Assembly (NCBI GenBank): GCA_016198645.1
Contig: JACQIE010000086.1
Span: 1-9,029, forward strand
DNA from: Candidatus Aenigmatarchaeota archaeon
GTDB taxonomy: Archaea; Aenigmatarchaeota; Aenigmatarchaeia; GW2011-AR5
DNA length: 9,029 nucleotides
Direction: 5' to 3'
Translations under genes and position numbers: made by a program
Shown here: positions 1-5,538 of the stretch, one piece after another
Layout of the letters: each line of letters starts with the position of its first letter
Numbering within the stretch: the first letter of the stretch is position 1
The notes under the pieces: model-generated
Databases searched by the model: none
What the model was told of the DNA's origin: nothing
Seen by the model: the letters and a program-made list of their open reading frames with translations, nothing else

Positions 1-627
1 CAGTATGCCACGGTCGCCGGTTTCGCGATAGTCCCTAACGGCTCGGCGACAATAAACGAGAGGGAAACCACGTATTTCCCGTCGTCCGGCAAGCTGAAGA
101 TAGCACTCGCCTCCAACGGCGCGGGCGGAATAACGGTCATGATTCCTGGCGGCGCGGTGCCGTTTCTTGTCGTGTCACAAAAGAACGTGAAATGGAGCTT
201 CGGGGACGGAAAACTTTACATAGAAGCGACGGAACCGCCTATGGGAGCCGTGACGCAGGTATATTTCAGGACGAAACGCATAGCTCCGCTTGCCGGTATA
301 GTCAAAGACACAGAGAAGCTGGAAACGATTGGATACGAAAATTCCAAGGCGCTTTCCGTTGTCATGGAAGCGCAGGAAGAGCTTGAAAACGTGAAAGCTG
401 AAGAAAGCAATGCCAGGGCGAACGTCACGGAGCGTAACCTCATTCTCATAGAAGCCAAGAAAAACGTTAACGCGCTCCAGCGCGATATCACGGGCAAGGC
501 AGGCAAGATAGCGGCGCTGAACGAGAGAACGAAAGGCATGTCCTCCCTTGACTACTGGGGCTTCGCTTTCCTAACGGCGCTGTCCGGCGCCGCAATATAC
601 GTTTCAGCGAGGAAGGGCGCGAAATGA
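1..627 (+). CDS. Single-pass surface protein with coiled-coil stalk, 5' partial
   Basis: The frame is open from the first base of the window, so the N-terminus and any signal peptide lie outside; an ATG at 139 is internal. The visible 208 residues show three parts. Residues 1-95 are rich in beta-forming and Gly/Ser residues and look like an extracellular domain. Residues about 102-178 are charged, Glu/Lys/Ala-rich and heptad-like, suggesting a coiled coil. Residues about 186-202 are a hydrophobic segment (YWGFAFLTALSGAAIYV) followed by a basic tail (SARKGAK), which predicts a C-terminal membrane anchor with a short cytoplasmic end. The stop codon overlaps the next start (ATGA at 624-627), so the two genes are probably translated together. 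I do not recognise the family. The similar plan of the next protein suggests a surface complex or paired stalk proteins, which is inference. Confidence 0.75.
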   Translation, partial: QYATVAGFAIVPNGSATINERETTYFPSSGKLKIALASNGAGGITVMIPGGAVPFLVVSQKNVKWSFGDGKLYIEATEPPMGAVTQVYFRTKRIAPLAGIVKDTEKLETIGYENSKALSVVMEAQEELENVKAEESNARANVTERNLILIEAKKNVNALQRDITGKAGKIAALNERTKGMSSLDYWGFAFLTALSGAAIYVSARKGAK

Positions 628-1196
628 AATTCATTATTGTTCTGCTGCTGGTTGCAAGCGTTGCATACGCACACGATGGCGAGATAAACGGCTCAATAAT
701 GACAAGGGAAGGAATATACAGGATAATAAACACAATAACGCCGGCTTCCGGAGGAAACGTGCTGTATATAGTGGAAGACGTTGCCGCCCTGGAAAATGCA
801 GAGAAGGCGTCGGAAAATCTAGCGTCACTTCTCATGTCGGCGAAAGAAGAAACGCTTCTGCTGAAGGAGAGCATGAAGCTACTGGATACCGCGAAGGGGC
901 AAATCGCGGAAGCGATGGCCGGTTTCGAGCTGCGCCAAAGCTTGCTGGAAGAGATGAAGCAGGCGAAGTCTGAGGAACTGAAACATGCCCAGGCGCAGGC
1001 AAACAAGATTCTTCTACCGCCGTGGATGTTCTATGCTTTGCTGCTCGCATTCGCCCTGATGATGGCTACTCCGCTGTGGAGGAAGCTTATATATTCTTCC
1101 GGCAAAGAAAAGAAAAACGCTTCAAGCACCCCTGTTGATGACGATGCCAAATTCTCTGGAAACTCTGAAGTATCTGAACGCCATAGCGCCCCTTGA
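624..1196 (+). CDS. Secreted single-pass membrane protein with coiled coil
   Basis: A 190-residue protein whose ATG overlaps the preceding stop (ATGA). Residues 1-16 form a good signal peptide (MKFIIVLLLVASVAYA, likely cleaved after AYA). A short, possibly beta-rich region covers about 17-52 and contains the sequon NGS at residues 22-24. Residues about 55-128 are Glu/Lys/Leu-rich and heptad-like (coiled coil). A strong transmembrane segment lies at about 132-152, followed by basic residues (WRKLIYSSGKEKK) and an acidic/Ser-rich cytoplasmic tail to residue 190. The arrangement (exported head, coiled-coil stalk, C-terminal anchor, inside tail) mirrors the upstream gene. The last 59-62 nt overlap the start of the downstream gene in another frame. 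No known family was recognised. Export and membrane topology are well supported; function is unknown. Confidence 0.75.
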   Translation: MKFIIVLLLVASVAYAHDGEINGSIMTREGIYRIINTITPASGGNVLYIVEDVAALENAEKASENLASLLMSAKEETLLLKESMKLLDTAKGQIAEAMAGFELRQSLLEEMKQAKSEELKHAQAQANKILLPPWMFYALLLAFALMMATPLWRKLIYSSGKEKKNASSTPVDDDAKFSGNSEVSERHSAP

Positions 1197-1464
1197 ATTT
1201 CCTTCACACGGAGCGCGTGACGACGTAGGCGTCGGATTCTATCCGTTCTCCCGCGAAATGAAAGCTCTTTTCAGGCAGATAACCACATATCTTGCAAAGG
1301 GGGCGATTGTGAAACAGGAATACCTTGCCGAACCTGTGCTAGACGACGACTCTGTGGACCACATGCTCGACCTGCAGGACATGCTTCGCCGCCAAAACAG
1401 GATGACCGTGAGGCAGGCGATGAGGCAGTTCAGAGGATATACCGTGGACTATCCGTTACGATGA
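1144..1464 (+). CDS. Small soluble protein of unknown function
   Basis: Encodes about 106 residues from ATG 1144; TTG 1135 (109 aa) and ATG 1138 are in-frame alternatives, and no clear Shine-Dalgarno sequence separates them. The start lies inside the 3' end of the upstream membrane-protein gene, giving an overlap of 53-62 nt. The protein has no signal peptide or transmembrane segment, so it is probably cytoplasmic. The first half contains aromatic and Gly residues (GVGFYPFSREMKALF), the middle is acidic (EPVLDDDSVDHMLDLQDML), and the C-terminus is basic (RRQNRMTVRQAMRQFRGY), possibly helical. It is the last gene of the three-gene cluster and could act on the cytoplasmic tails of the two membrane proteins, but that is guesswork. 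A ~346-nt non-coding gap follows. The family was not recognised. A real gene is favoured by the long open frame and cluster context, not by homology. Confidence 0.55.
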   Translation: MPNSLETLKYLNAIAPLEFPSHGARDDVGVGFYPFSREMKALFRQITTYLAKGAIVKQEYLAEPVLDDDSVDHMLDLQDMLRRQNRMTVRQAMRQFRGYTVDYPLR

Positions 1465-1560
1465 CGCGACGGAAAGCGAAACCGTCAAAAACTGAACCGG
1501 AATGGCAAAGGACTTACGAACCCTTTACAACCCGCATATTGAAAACCACCGAAGCAATTG

Positions 1561-1578
1561 GACGCACAGCTGTGCGTC
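1561..1578. repeat. Perfect 18-bp palindrome
   Basis: GACGCACAGCTGTGCGTC is exactly self-complementary (GACGCACAG / CTGTGCGTC). In RNA it would form a 7-bp stem with an AGCU loop; in DNA it could be a dimer-protein binding site. It lies in the linker between the two units of repeat element A and has no counterpart in copy B, so it is not part of the conserved core. No T-run follows, which argues against a simple terminator. Confidence 0.85.
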
Positions 1579-1692
1579 ACGGAAGAGAGGCAAGGGCGGG
1601 TTAACGTGCACTAACTAAACTGTAAACAAGTAAAGATTGAAACAAACCCGCCCGTCAAAAATCACCGACGAGGAGTTCTTTCCTTACTAACC

Positions 1693-1733
1693 CCGCCACT
1701 ACTGGCGTTTACGAATTCGTAAACCCATGGCGG
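1693..1733. repeat. Long bulged stem-loop centred on a perfect 18-bp palindrome
   Basis: The core 1707-1724 (GTTTACGAATTCGTAAAC) is an exact palindrome. Flanking bases extend it: 1703-1705 TGG pairs with 1725-1727 CCA, and 1693-1698 CCGCCA pairs with 1728-1733 TGGCGG. This gives about 18 matched positions with only two bulges, both on the 5' side (1706 and 1699-1702). As RNA it would make a stable hairpin with an AAUU tetraloop. It lies at the end of repeat element A and about 80 nt before srp54. No T-rich tail follows. It could be an RNA 3' end, a protein-binding site or part of a mobile repeat. Confidence 0.75.
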
Positions 1734-1760
1734 AATCATACTGCCGACGCCCTTAAAGAC

Positions 1761-1791
1761 CGGAATTTGCTCTATAAATTCCGTTTTAAAT
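1761..1791 (+). promoter_or_regulatory. srp54 promoter region with inverted repeat over a TATA-like box
   Basis: Two AT-rich boxes precede the srp54 ATG at 1811: CTATAAAT at 1772-1779 and TTTTAAAT at 1784-1791. The second is centred about 23 nt before the ATG, which would give a leaderless or nearly leaderless transcript; the first would start transcription about 9 nt upstream of it. An exact 8-bp inverted repeat, CGGAATTT (1761-1768) and AAATTCCG (1776-1783), spaced by 7 nt, brackets the first box. This could be an operator or simply a B-recognition-element-like AT-rich environment. The promoter is inferred from position and composition; the inverted repeat is seen. Confidence 0.5.
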
Positions 1792-1810
1792 CTTCACTCC
1801 AATTATTTCC

Positions 1811-3097
1811 ATGCTTGACAAGCTCAAGGAAAGCATAGAGAAGCTCTCGCGTCTCGGTATAGTTGACCGCGAGCACGTTGAAGAGCTGGTCCGCGACGTG
1901 CAGCGGACGATGCTGGCGGCGGACGTAGATGTAACACTCGTGATGCGTTTAAGCGACGCCATACGCGAAAAAGCGATGACGAAGCTCCCTGACGGGCTGT
2001 CAAGAAAAGAGCACGTAATAAAGATAGTCTATGACGAGCTGACGGACATACTGGGCGGGGACAAAGCCAACGTCAGCGTAAAGCCGAAACGCATACTGTT
2101 ATCCGGGCTTTATGGAACGGGAAAGACCACCACTGCGGCAAAGCTTGCGAGGTTTTACCAGAAGAAAGGACTGAAAACGACGCTCGTCGCATGCGACACT
2201 TTCAGGCCGGCCGCTTACGAGCAGCTGGAGCAGCTGGCGCAGCGCATAGATGCGCAATTTTACGGCGAGAAGAACGAAAAGAACGCCGCGCGGATAGCGA
2301 AGAACGCGCTGAAGACGAGCGCGGACGTGCTTATTTTCGACACTTCAGGAAGGAATGCGTTAGATGCCGCGCTCACAGAGGAAATAAAATCCGTCAGCGC
2401 CGCGGTTTCGCCGGACGAACGCATCTTAGTCATACCGGCAGACATCGGTCAGGCGGCGCGCGAACAGGCGAAAGCATTCCACGATGCGCTCGGCATAACG
2501 GACGTAATTGTAACGAAAATGGACTCCACTGCGAAAGGCGGAGGCGCGCTGACCGCGTGCAAAGAGACGGGAGCGAAAGTTATTTTTATAACGACGGGCG
2601 AAAACGTTGAAAATCTCGAACAGTATGACCCGAAAAAATTCGTTGCGCGAATTGTAGGCTTTCCGGACATGGAAACGCTTTTGGAAAAAGCGAAGGAAAG
2701 CATGGACGAGAAGAAAGCGGAAAAAGTCATGAGCGGCTCGTTCACAATCGACGAGTTTTATTCGCAGTTTGAGTCCATGAAAAAGATGGGTTCCTTCTCG
2801 CAGATACTGGACATGATGGGGCTTGGAAGGTTTAAAGGCAAAATCGGCGACATGGACGCGCAGGAAGGCAGGATAAAGAAATGGAAGCACATGATTGACT
2901 CGATGACGCGCAAAGAAAAAGCGGACGCGGAAATACTGAATCCTTCGCGGGTGAAGCGCATCGCGCTCGGCTCAGGGACGGCGGAAAGCGAAGTGCGCGA
3001 ACTTCTGGCAAACTACACCAAGTCGAAGAAGCTTATGAAGAGCCTGTCGCCGGCGAAGCTCAAGAGAAGCGGGATGTTAAGACGGCTGGGGATGTGA
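1811..3097 (+). CDS. srp54: Signal recognition particle 54 kDa GTPase
   Basis: A full-length 428-residue SRP54, close to the usual 430-450 residues. It binds 7S RNA and signal peptides emerging from the ribosome and, with FtsY, delivers nascent membrane and secreted proteins to the translocon by paired GTP hydrolysis. The N-terminal helical bundle covers about 1-90. The GTPase domain follows with G1 GLYGTGKTTT (99-108), G2 DTFRPAA (129-135), G3 DTSGR (177-181), G4 TKMD (235-238) and G5 around TTGEN (261-265). The Met-rich M domain runs from about 310 to 428 and includes the typical RNA-binding stretch around NPSRVKRIALGSG (377-389). Departures from common sequences are YGT in G1 (usually QGS), Ser for Ala in DTAGR and TTGE in G5. 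ATG 1811 fits the TATA-like boxes and the start of the conserved N domain. It is monocistronic by spacing, with T-rich sequence after the stop. Confidence 0.97.
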   Translation: MLDKLKESIEKLSRLGIVDREHVEELVRDVQRTMLAADVDVTLVMRLSDAIREKAMTKLPDGLSRKEHVIKIVYDELTDILGGDKANVSVKPKRILLSGLYGTGKTTTAAKLARFYQKKGLKTTLVACDTFRPAAYEQLEQLAQRIDAQFYGEKNEKNAARIAKNALKTSADVLIFDTSGRNALDAALTEEIKSVSAAVSPDERILVIPADIGQAAREQAKAFHDALGITDVIVTKMDSTAKGGGALTACKETGAKVIFITTGENVENLEQYDPKKFVARIVGFPDMETLLEKAKESMDEKKAEKVMSGSFTIDEFYSQFESMKKMGSFSQILDMMGLGRFKGKIGDMDAQEGRIKKWKHMIDSMTRKEKADAEILNPSRVKRIALGSGTAESEVRELLANYTKSKKLMKSLSPAKLKRSGMLRRLGM

Positions 3098-3131
3098 TTT
3101 CTATCGCCATTTTTGCGCTTTATTTTCGTTA
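3098..3131 (+). terminator. T-rich terminator region after srp54
   Basis: Immediately after the srp54 stop the plus strand carries repeated T-runs (3098-3100, 3110-3114, 3119-3121, 3123-3126) without a clear hairpin. Archaeal RNA polymerase typically terminates at such oligo-T tracts, so this is a plausible srp54 terminator. Confidence 0.5.
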
Positions 3132-3156
3132 TTTGCATGAAATTCAGATTACAACT

Positions 3157-3165
3157 GTTAAAACG
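3157..3165 (+). promoter_or_regulatory. Possible TATA-like box for the jelly-roll protein gene
   Basis: The sequence TGTTAAAAC lies about 25 nt upstream of the ATG at 3186, at archaeal TATA-box distance for a leaderless mRNA. No Shine-Dalgarno sequence precedes the ATG, which agrees with leaderless initiation. The box is weak and is inferred mainly from position. Confidence 0.35.
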
Positions 3166-3185
3166 TATGCGGCAGTAATATACGT

Positions 3186-3986
3186 ATGAAAGGCGCAAAA
3201 AGACTCTTGCAGGGCGTTCTGTATACAGGCGCAGCGGGCATGATGGCAACGGCGTGCGATAGCGACGCGGCGCCAACGCCGCTTGCGGACGTGCAAGAGA
3301 CGGCACGGCCTGGAATGCACGAGCTGGTCGAAAACGGCGGCTTTTCCGAAGGTCTGAATCACTGGACAGAATACTATAGCGGACATACTGCCGGTCAGGA
3401 CCCCATTTTTGAAAACGGCGACATCGGGCTGGACGTGCGAACGGTAAACATAACGCTGGATGTGGTAGATGATTATACTATGTCAACATCGCCTGTGCTG
3501 GAAGTAGGAACGGAGTTGGATGGGCCGTCATTGGGAAGGTCGTCCGGCGTGAAACAGCGCATAGAGGCGGACGTTTCGAAATACGGCACCCTTGTCCTTT
3601 CATTTAACGTCAGGCCGATGCATGCAAACATCCCGCTGGCGGGAGGCGAAGGAATAGAGAATGCGGGCGTCACGCTTTATGGCTCGTCCAACGGGAAGCC
3701 GTGGAGCCGCGATGTAGGCGTCGTTTATGAGGATACAGAGAGGGACGACCAGATAACGTTCTATATGGACCGCTGGGGCCCTGACGCATTGCGCAATAAA
3801 TCGCAGAGCACCGTAGTGCCGAGAAACGAGTGGTATAGTGTCAGGGTAGACCTGAAGGACCTGCCGGATGCTCCAGAATATATAGAAGAAATACGGGTCC
3901 GCGGCAAGGGATGGGATTATCGTTTCAAAATAGACAACGTATCTCTGGCGGCATGGGAACAAAAACTGAACTTACCTGACCTTTAG
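3186..3986 (+). CDS. Secreted lipoprotein-like jelly-roll protein (CBM4/9-like)
   Basis: A 266-residue protein. The N-terminus has a basic start (MKGAKR), a moderately hydrophobic stretch and then ATAC at residues 21-24, a weak lipobox that would make Cys24 the lipid-anchored first residue of the mature protein. Alternatively, it is an ordinary signal peptide. The rest looks like one galactose-binding-like/CBM4-9 beta sandwich: the entry motif LVENGGFSEGLNHW at about 47-60 and the exit motif FKIDNVSLAAW at 247-257 are typical of these modules, with beta-rich sequence between. Such modules bind sugars on the cell surface, but no catalytic domain is attached, so it is probably a binder or structural surface protein. 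The neighbours (srp54 upstream, a small membrane protein downstream) do not suggest a pathway. The signal region and fold motifs are seen; sugar binding is inferred from family resemblance. Confidence 0.7.
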   Translation: MKGAKRLLQGVLYTGAAGMMATACDSDAAPTPLADVQETARPGMHELVENGGFSEGLNHWTEYYSGHTAGQDPIFENGDIGLDVRTVNITLDVVDDYTMSTSPVLEVGTELDGPSLGRSSGVKQRIEADVSKYGTLVLSFNVRPMHANIPLAGGEGIENAGVTLYGSSNGKPWSRDVGVVYEDTERDDQITFYMDRWGPDALRNKSQSTVVPRNEWYSVRVDLKDLPDAPEYIEEIRVRGKGWDYRFKIDNVSLAAWEQKLNLPDL

Positions 3987-3992
3987 TGCAAC

Positions 3993-4018
3993 GCCCGACG
4001 GGCTTCTTTATCGTTTTA
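3993..4018 (+). terminator. Hairpin and T-rich terminator after the jelly-roll gene
   Basis: GCCCGACGGGC (3993-4003) forms a short GC hairpin starting 6 nt after the stop, followed by TTCTTTATCGTTTTA. This is a reasonable terminator. A second short inverted repeat (GCGCC 4024-4028 with GGCGC 4039-4043) follows at once and may add to the structure. The rest of the ~180-nt gap holds nothing else clear except the promoter of the next gene. Confidence 0.5.
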
Positions 4019-4133
4019 TAATAGCGCCTGAAGTTCCGGGCGCAATAAACCATCTTGGGCTGCGTACGGAAGTTATTCGGCTCGGATATTCCTGCGAAAG
4101 ACGGTAAACAGACGGAGCCACATGCCCAAAATC

Positions 4134-4141
4134 TTTATATT
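4134..4141 (+). promoter_or_regulatory. TATA box for the 92-aa membrane protein gene
   Basis: TTTATATT is centred about 26 nt upstream of the ATG at 4164, the classic archaeal TATA-to-start distance, so transcription should begin at or beside the start codon (leaderless mRNA). No Shine-Dalgarno sequence is present, in agreement. Confidence 0.6.
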
Positions 4142-4163
4142 CTGCCTGCTGCAAATAGATTAA

Positions 4164-4442
4164 ATGAAGCCAAATAAACTGAATCCGAAAGTGGTTTCGT
4201 TCTCTTTAGTCGCCGTTACCATGGCGCTTTCACTCGCGTGCGCGGTTTTGCTCGCGCTCGCTCCCAAGGCGGCGCTTGGATTCTTCGGGAGCATTTTCCA
4301 CGGTATTGACCTGACAAAAATAGCGGCTCCTGTTACTGCATCAGGCGTGCTGACAAGCATCGTTGCAACCGGCATCGTGGCATTCGTGTCCGGATGGCTC
4401 TTCGCAACGGCATACAATTATTTCCTAAGAAAAGCAAAGTAA
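4164..4442 (+). CDS. Small two-TM membrane protein, DUF5676-like
   Basis: A 92-residue protein with two hydrophobic segments, about 12-32 (FSLVAVTMALSLACAVLLAL) and 60-85 (a Gly/Ala/Val-rich span ending in SGWLFATAYNYF), linked by a loop containing FFGSIFHGIDLTKIAAP. The opening KLNPK, the loop pattern (F-x-G-S-I-x-x-G-x), the second helix and the ending LFATAYNYF followed by a basic tail resemble my recollection of the DUF5676 family, small two-TM proteins of unknown function. I have not been able to verify that assignment. The start is set by the TATA box 26 nt upstream. The gene appears monocistronic, with its own promoter, and is followed after 17 nt by the second composite repeat. The membrane location is secure and the function is unknown. 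Confidence 0.7.
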   Translation: MKPNKLNPKVVSFSLVAVTMALSLACAVLLALAPKAALGFFGSIFHGIDLTKIAAPVTASGVLTSIVATGIVAFVSGWLFATAYNYFLRKAK

Positions 4443-4459
4443 TTGGCAAAAAATGCAAA

Positions 4460-4690
4460 TAAAGCCTGAAACAAACCCGCCCGTCAAAAATCGAACTGTG
4501 CGTGGCAGTCCTTTTTTCTCTTTGCAACCCGCATACCGAAAGCCGCCGAATACGAGAGACAAAGGCGAGTTGGTGTTTCATTCCCTTACTAAACTACAGT
4601 AAGTAAAGCCGAAAAGACCCCCATACCGTCAAAAGTTGAACCATGCAAGAGAGTCCTTTCCTTCTCTTTACTAACGCCCGTCACCACTCC
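4460..4690 (+). repeat. Composite intergenic repeat element, copy B
   Basis: The 330-nt gap between the convergent 4164-4442 gene and psmA has no convincing ORF and is mostly filled by this element. Two units in direct orientation, about 4460-4550 and 4604-4690, share the core TAAAGCC.GAAA...CCGTCAAAA(A), then GAAC, then a GTCCTTT pyrimidine-rich stretch. The whole arrangement is collinear with copy A at 1472-1704. The units start 144 nt apart here and 159 nt apart in A. The 26-nt exact match is 4467-4492 with 1638-1663. Local hairpins are visible: CTTACT (4585-4590) with AGTAAG (4598-4603), and AAGAGA (4647-4652) with TCTCTT (4663-4668). Like copy A, it starts shortly after the stop of a rightward gene. 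Its nature (RNA gene family, dispersed repeat or 3' regulatory element) is unresolved. Confidence 0.75.
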
Positions 4691-4703
4691 AAACGATTAT
4701 AGA

Positions 4704-4729
4704 GCATCGTGCGTCTGGCACCGCGATGC
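4704..4729 (-). terminator. Inverted repeat downstream of psmA, possible terminator
   Basis: GCATCG (4704-4709) pairs with CGATGC (4724-4729), and TGC/GCA can add inner pairs, giving a hairpin about 45 nt past the psmA stop. On the minus strand it is followed by TCTATAATCGTTT, which is AT-rich but not a strong T-run. It could help end psmA transcription. The terminator role is a guess; the inverted repeat is seen. Confidence 0.35.
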
Positions 4730-4772
4730 AACAGGTAAATGCGGAGCTTTCATTGCGCGAATTGTAAACAAG

Positions 4773-5471
4773 TCACTCAGTCACTGCTTTTTTCAATTCC
4801 TGCTCCTGAAGCTTGTAGAATTTTCCGTTCTCGTCCACTCCTATCTCCGTGCTTTTCAGGGTGGTCTTCTCCTGTCCAGCACGTAAAGAAGCAACAGCGA
4901 GTTTTATCGCGTCAAACTTTGACAGGCCGTCTTTGAAATTGTTTATCAAGTATTCTTTTGCTTCCTTTGTTCCTCTGCCCAGCGCATGAGCTTTCCATTG
5001 CCGCATCGTGCCGGACGGGTCGACTTCGTACAGCTTTCCTTCGCCTGCAAACAGGAGCCCCGCGCCATATGGTCTTATTCCTCCCATCTGGGTGAAGCGC
5101 TGGACGCGGTCGGATATTTCCTTGACCAGCGTGTTTGTCTCTATGCGCGAGTCGTAAGTTATGCGGTTTACCTGCGCCCCCACTCTTGCTACGTCTACAA
5201 GAACGCGGCAGTCCGCCAGTATTCCGCACGTCGCCGCGCCTATGTGCTCGTCTATCTTGGCTATCTTTTCCACCCTGTCCGGAATCATGAGATTCTGCAG
5301 AACGCGCGTGGCGGCAAGCACGACGCCTCCGGCGAAAGCCACGCCTACAACGGTAGACGCTTTATCTACTGCTTTACGTGCATACTCGACCTGATACATC
5401 CTGCCTTCGGGCGAGAAAACCACGATAGCGCGGTCGTATCCCATCTGCTGCATCGGTGCCTGGAATTCCAT
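4773..5471 (-). CDS. psmA: Archaeal 20S proteasome alpha subunit
   Basis: Forms the outer rings of the 20S proteasome, gates substrate entry and docks ATPases such as PAN. The protein is 232 residues from ATG 5471. An upstream in-frame GTG at 5480 would add three residues, but it lies in GTGAT, which looks like part of a Shine-Dalgarno sequence about 5 nt before the ATG, so I prefer the ATG. The N-terminus carries the gate motif YDR (12-14) and the alpha-subunit signature through FSPEGRMYQVEYARKAV (19-35). Lys69 in RVEKIAKID matches the conserved pocket lysine that contacts the ATPase HbYX tail. GGIRPYGAGLLFAG, the family's central strand, is intact. The length matches archaeal homologues (about 230-260). 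No beta subunit gene is in the window. The gene is convergent with the 92-aa membrane protein gene and divergent from the pentapeptide-repeat gene. Confidence 0.96.
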   Translation of the reverse strand: MEFQAPMQQMGYDRAIVVFSPEGRMYQVEYARKAVDKASTVVGVAFAGGVVLAATRVLQNLMIPDRVEKIAKIDEHIGAATCGILADCRVLVDVARVGAQVNRITYDSRIETNTLVKEISDRVQRFTQMGGIRPYGAGLLFAGEGKLYEVDPSGTMRQWKAHALGRGTKEAKEYLINNFKDGLSKFDAIKLAVASLRAGQEKTTLKSTEIGVDENGKFYKLQEQELKKAVTE

Positions 5472-5485
5472 AAAAATCACTGTAG

Positions 5486-5522
5486 TTAATTTACATCTGT
5501 GACCAGAAGCTTAAATATTAAA
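5486..5522. promoter_or_regulatory. Divergent promoter for psmA and the pentapeptide-repeat gene
   Basis: Only 67 nt separate the psmA ATG (5471, minus) and the pentapeptide-repeat ATG (5539, plus). The nearly palindromic AT-rich box TTAAATATTAA (5511-5521) reads as a TATA-like element on both strands. For the plus gene it is centred about 23 nt before ATG 5539 (leaderless). For psmA it predicts a start near 5489 and an ~18-nt leader carrying the GTGAT Shine-Dalgarno-like sequence. A second AT-rich stretch (GTTAATTTAC, 5484-5493) is too close to the psmA start for a standard TATA position. Confidence 0.5.
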
Positions 5523-5538
5523 TTCCGCTTATAAGATA

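Larger units (their letters stand above)
1472..1733 (+). repeat. Composite intergenic repeat element, copy A
   Basis: The 346-nt gap between the gene ending at 1464 and srp54 has no convincing ORF. It holds two related units in direct orientation, at about 1472-1553 and 1631-1704, each built on a GAAA...CCGTCAAAAA core. A collinear, diverged version of the whole arrangement lies at 4460-4690. The longest exact match is 26 nt (1638-1663 = 4467-4492, extending to 33 nt with 2 differences). A second block, 1528-1553, matches 4525-4550 at 22 of 26 positions. The linker between units also shares ACTAAACT and GTAAAG. Copy A additionally contains a perfect palindrome (1561-1578), a 9-bp inverted repeat (1594-1602 with 1645-1653) and a terminal stem-loop (1693-1733). 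It could be a structured RNA, a non-autonomous mobile repeat or a 3' regulatory element. The repeat itself is directly seen; its role is unknown. Confidence 0.75.

Noticed and set aside
1631..1663. CRISPR-like repeat ending (AAAGATTGAAAC)
   Set aside because: ATTGAAAC resembles the end of many CRISPR repeats, but there is no array of identical repeats with regular spacers. Only diverged, irregularly spaced copies exist and there are no cas genes.
1465..1810. SRP 7S RNA or RNase P RNA gene beside srp54
   Set aside because: I looked for the conserved SRP helix 8 GGAAG/GCAG motifs and the RNase P GAGGAAAGUC core on both strands and did not find them.
4122..4163. 13-codon upstream ORF abutting the 92-aa membrane protein start
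   Set aside because: The TATA box at 4134-4141 lies inside it, so the predicted transcript begins after its ATG. Likely a chance ORF.
4460..4550. tRNA-like T-loop (AGTTCGA on the minus strand of a repeat unit)
   Set aside because: The flanking bases do not form a T stem, acceptor stem or anticodon arm, so it is not a tRNA gene.
4763..4773. 11-nt match TGTAAACAAGT to 1621-1631
   Set aside because: A match of this length is expected by chance in 9 kb, and it lies outside the collinear part of the repeat.
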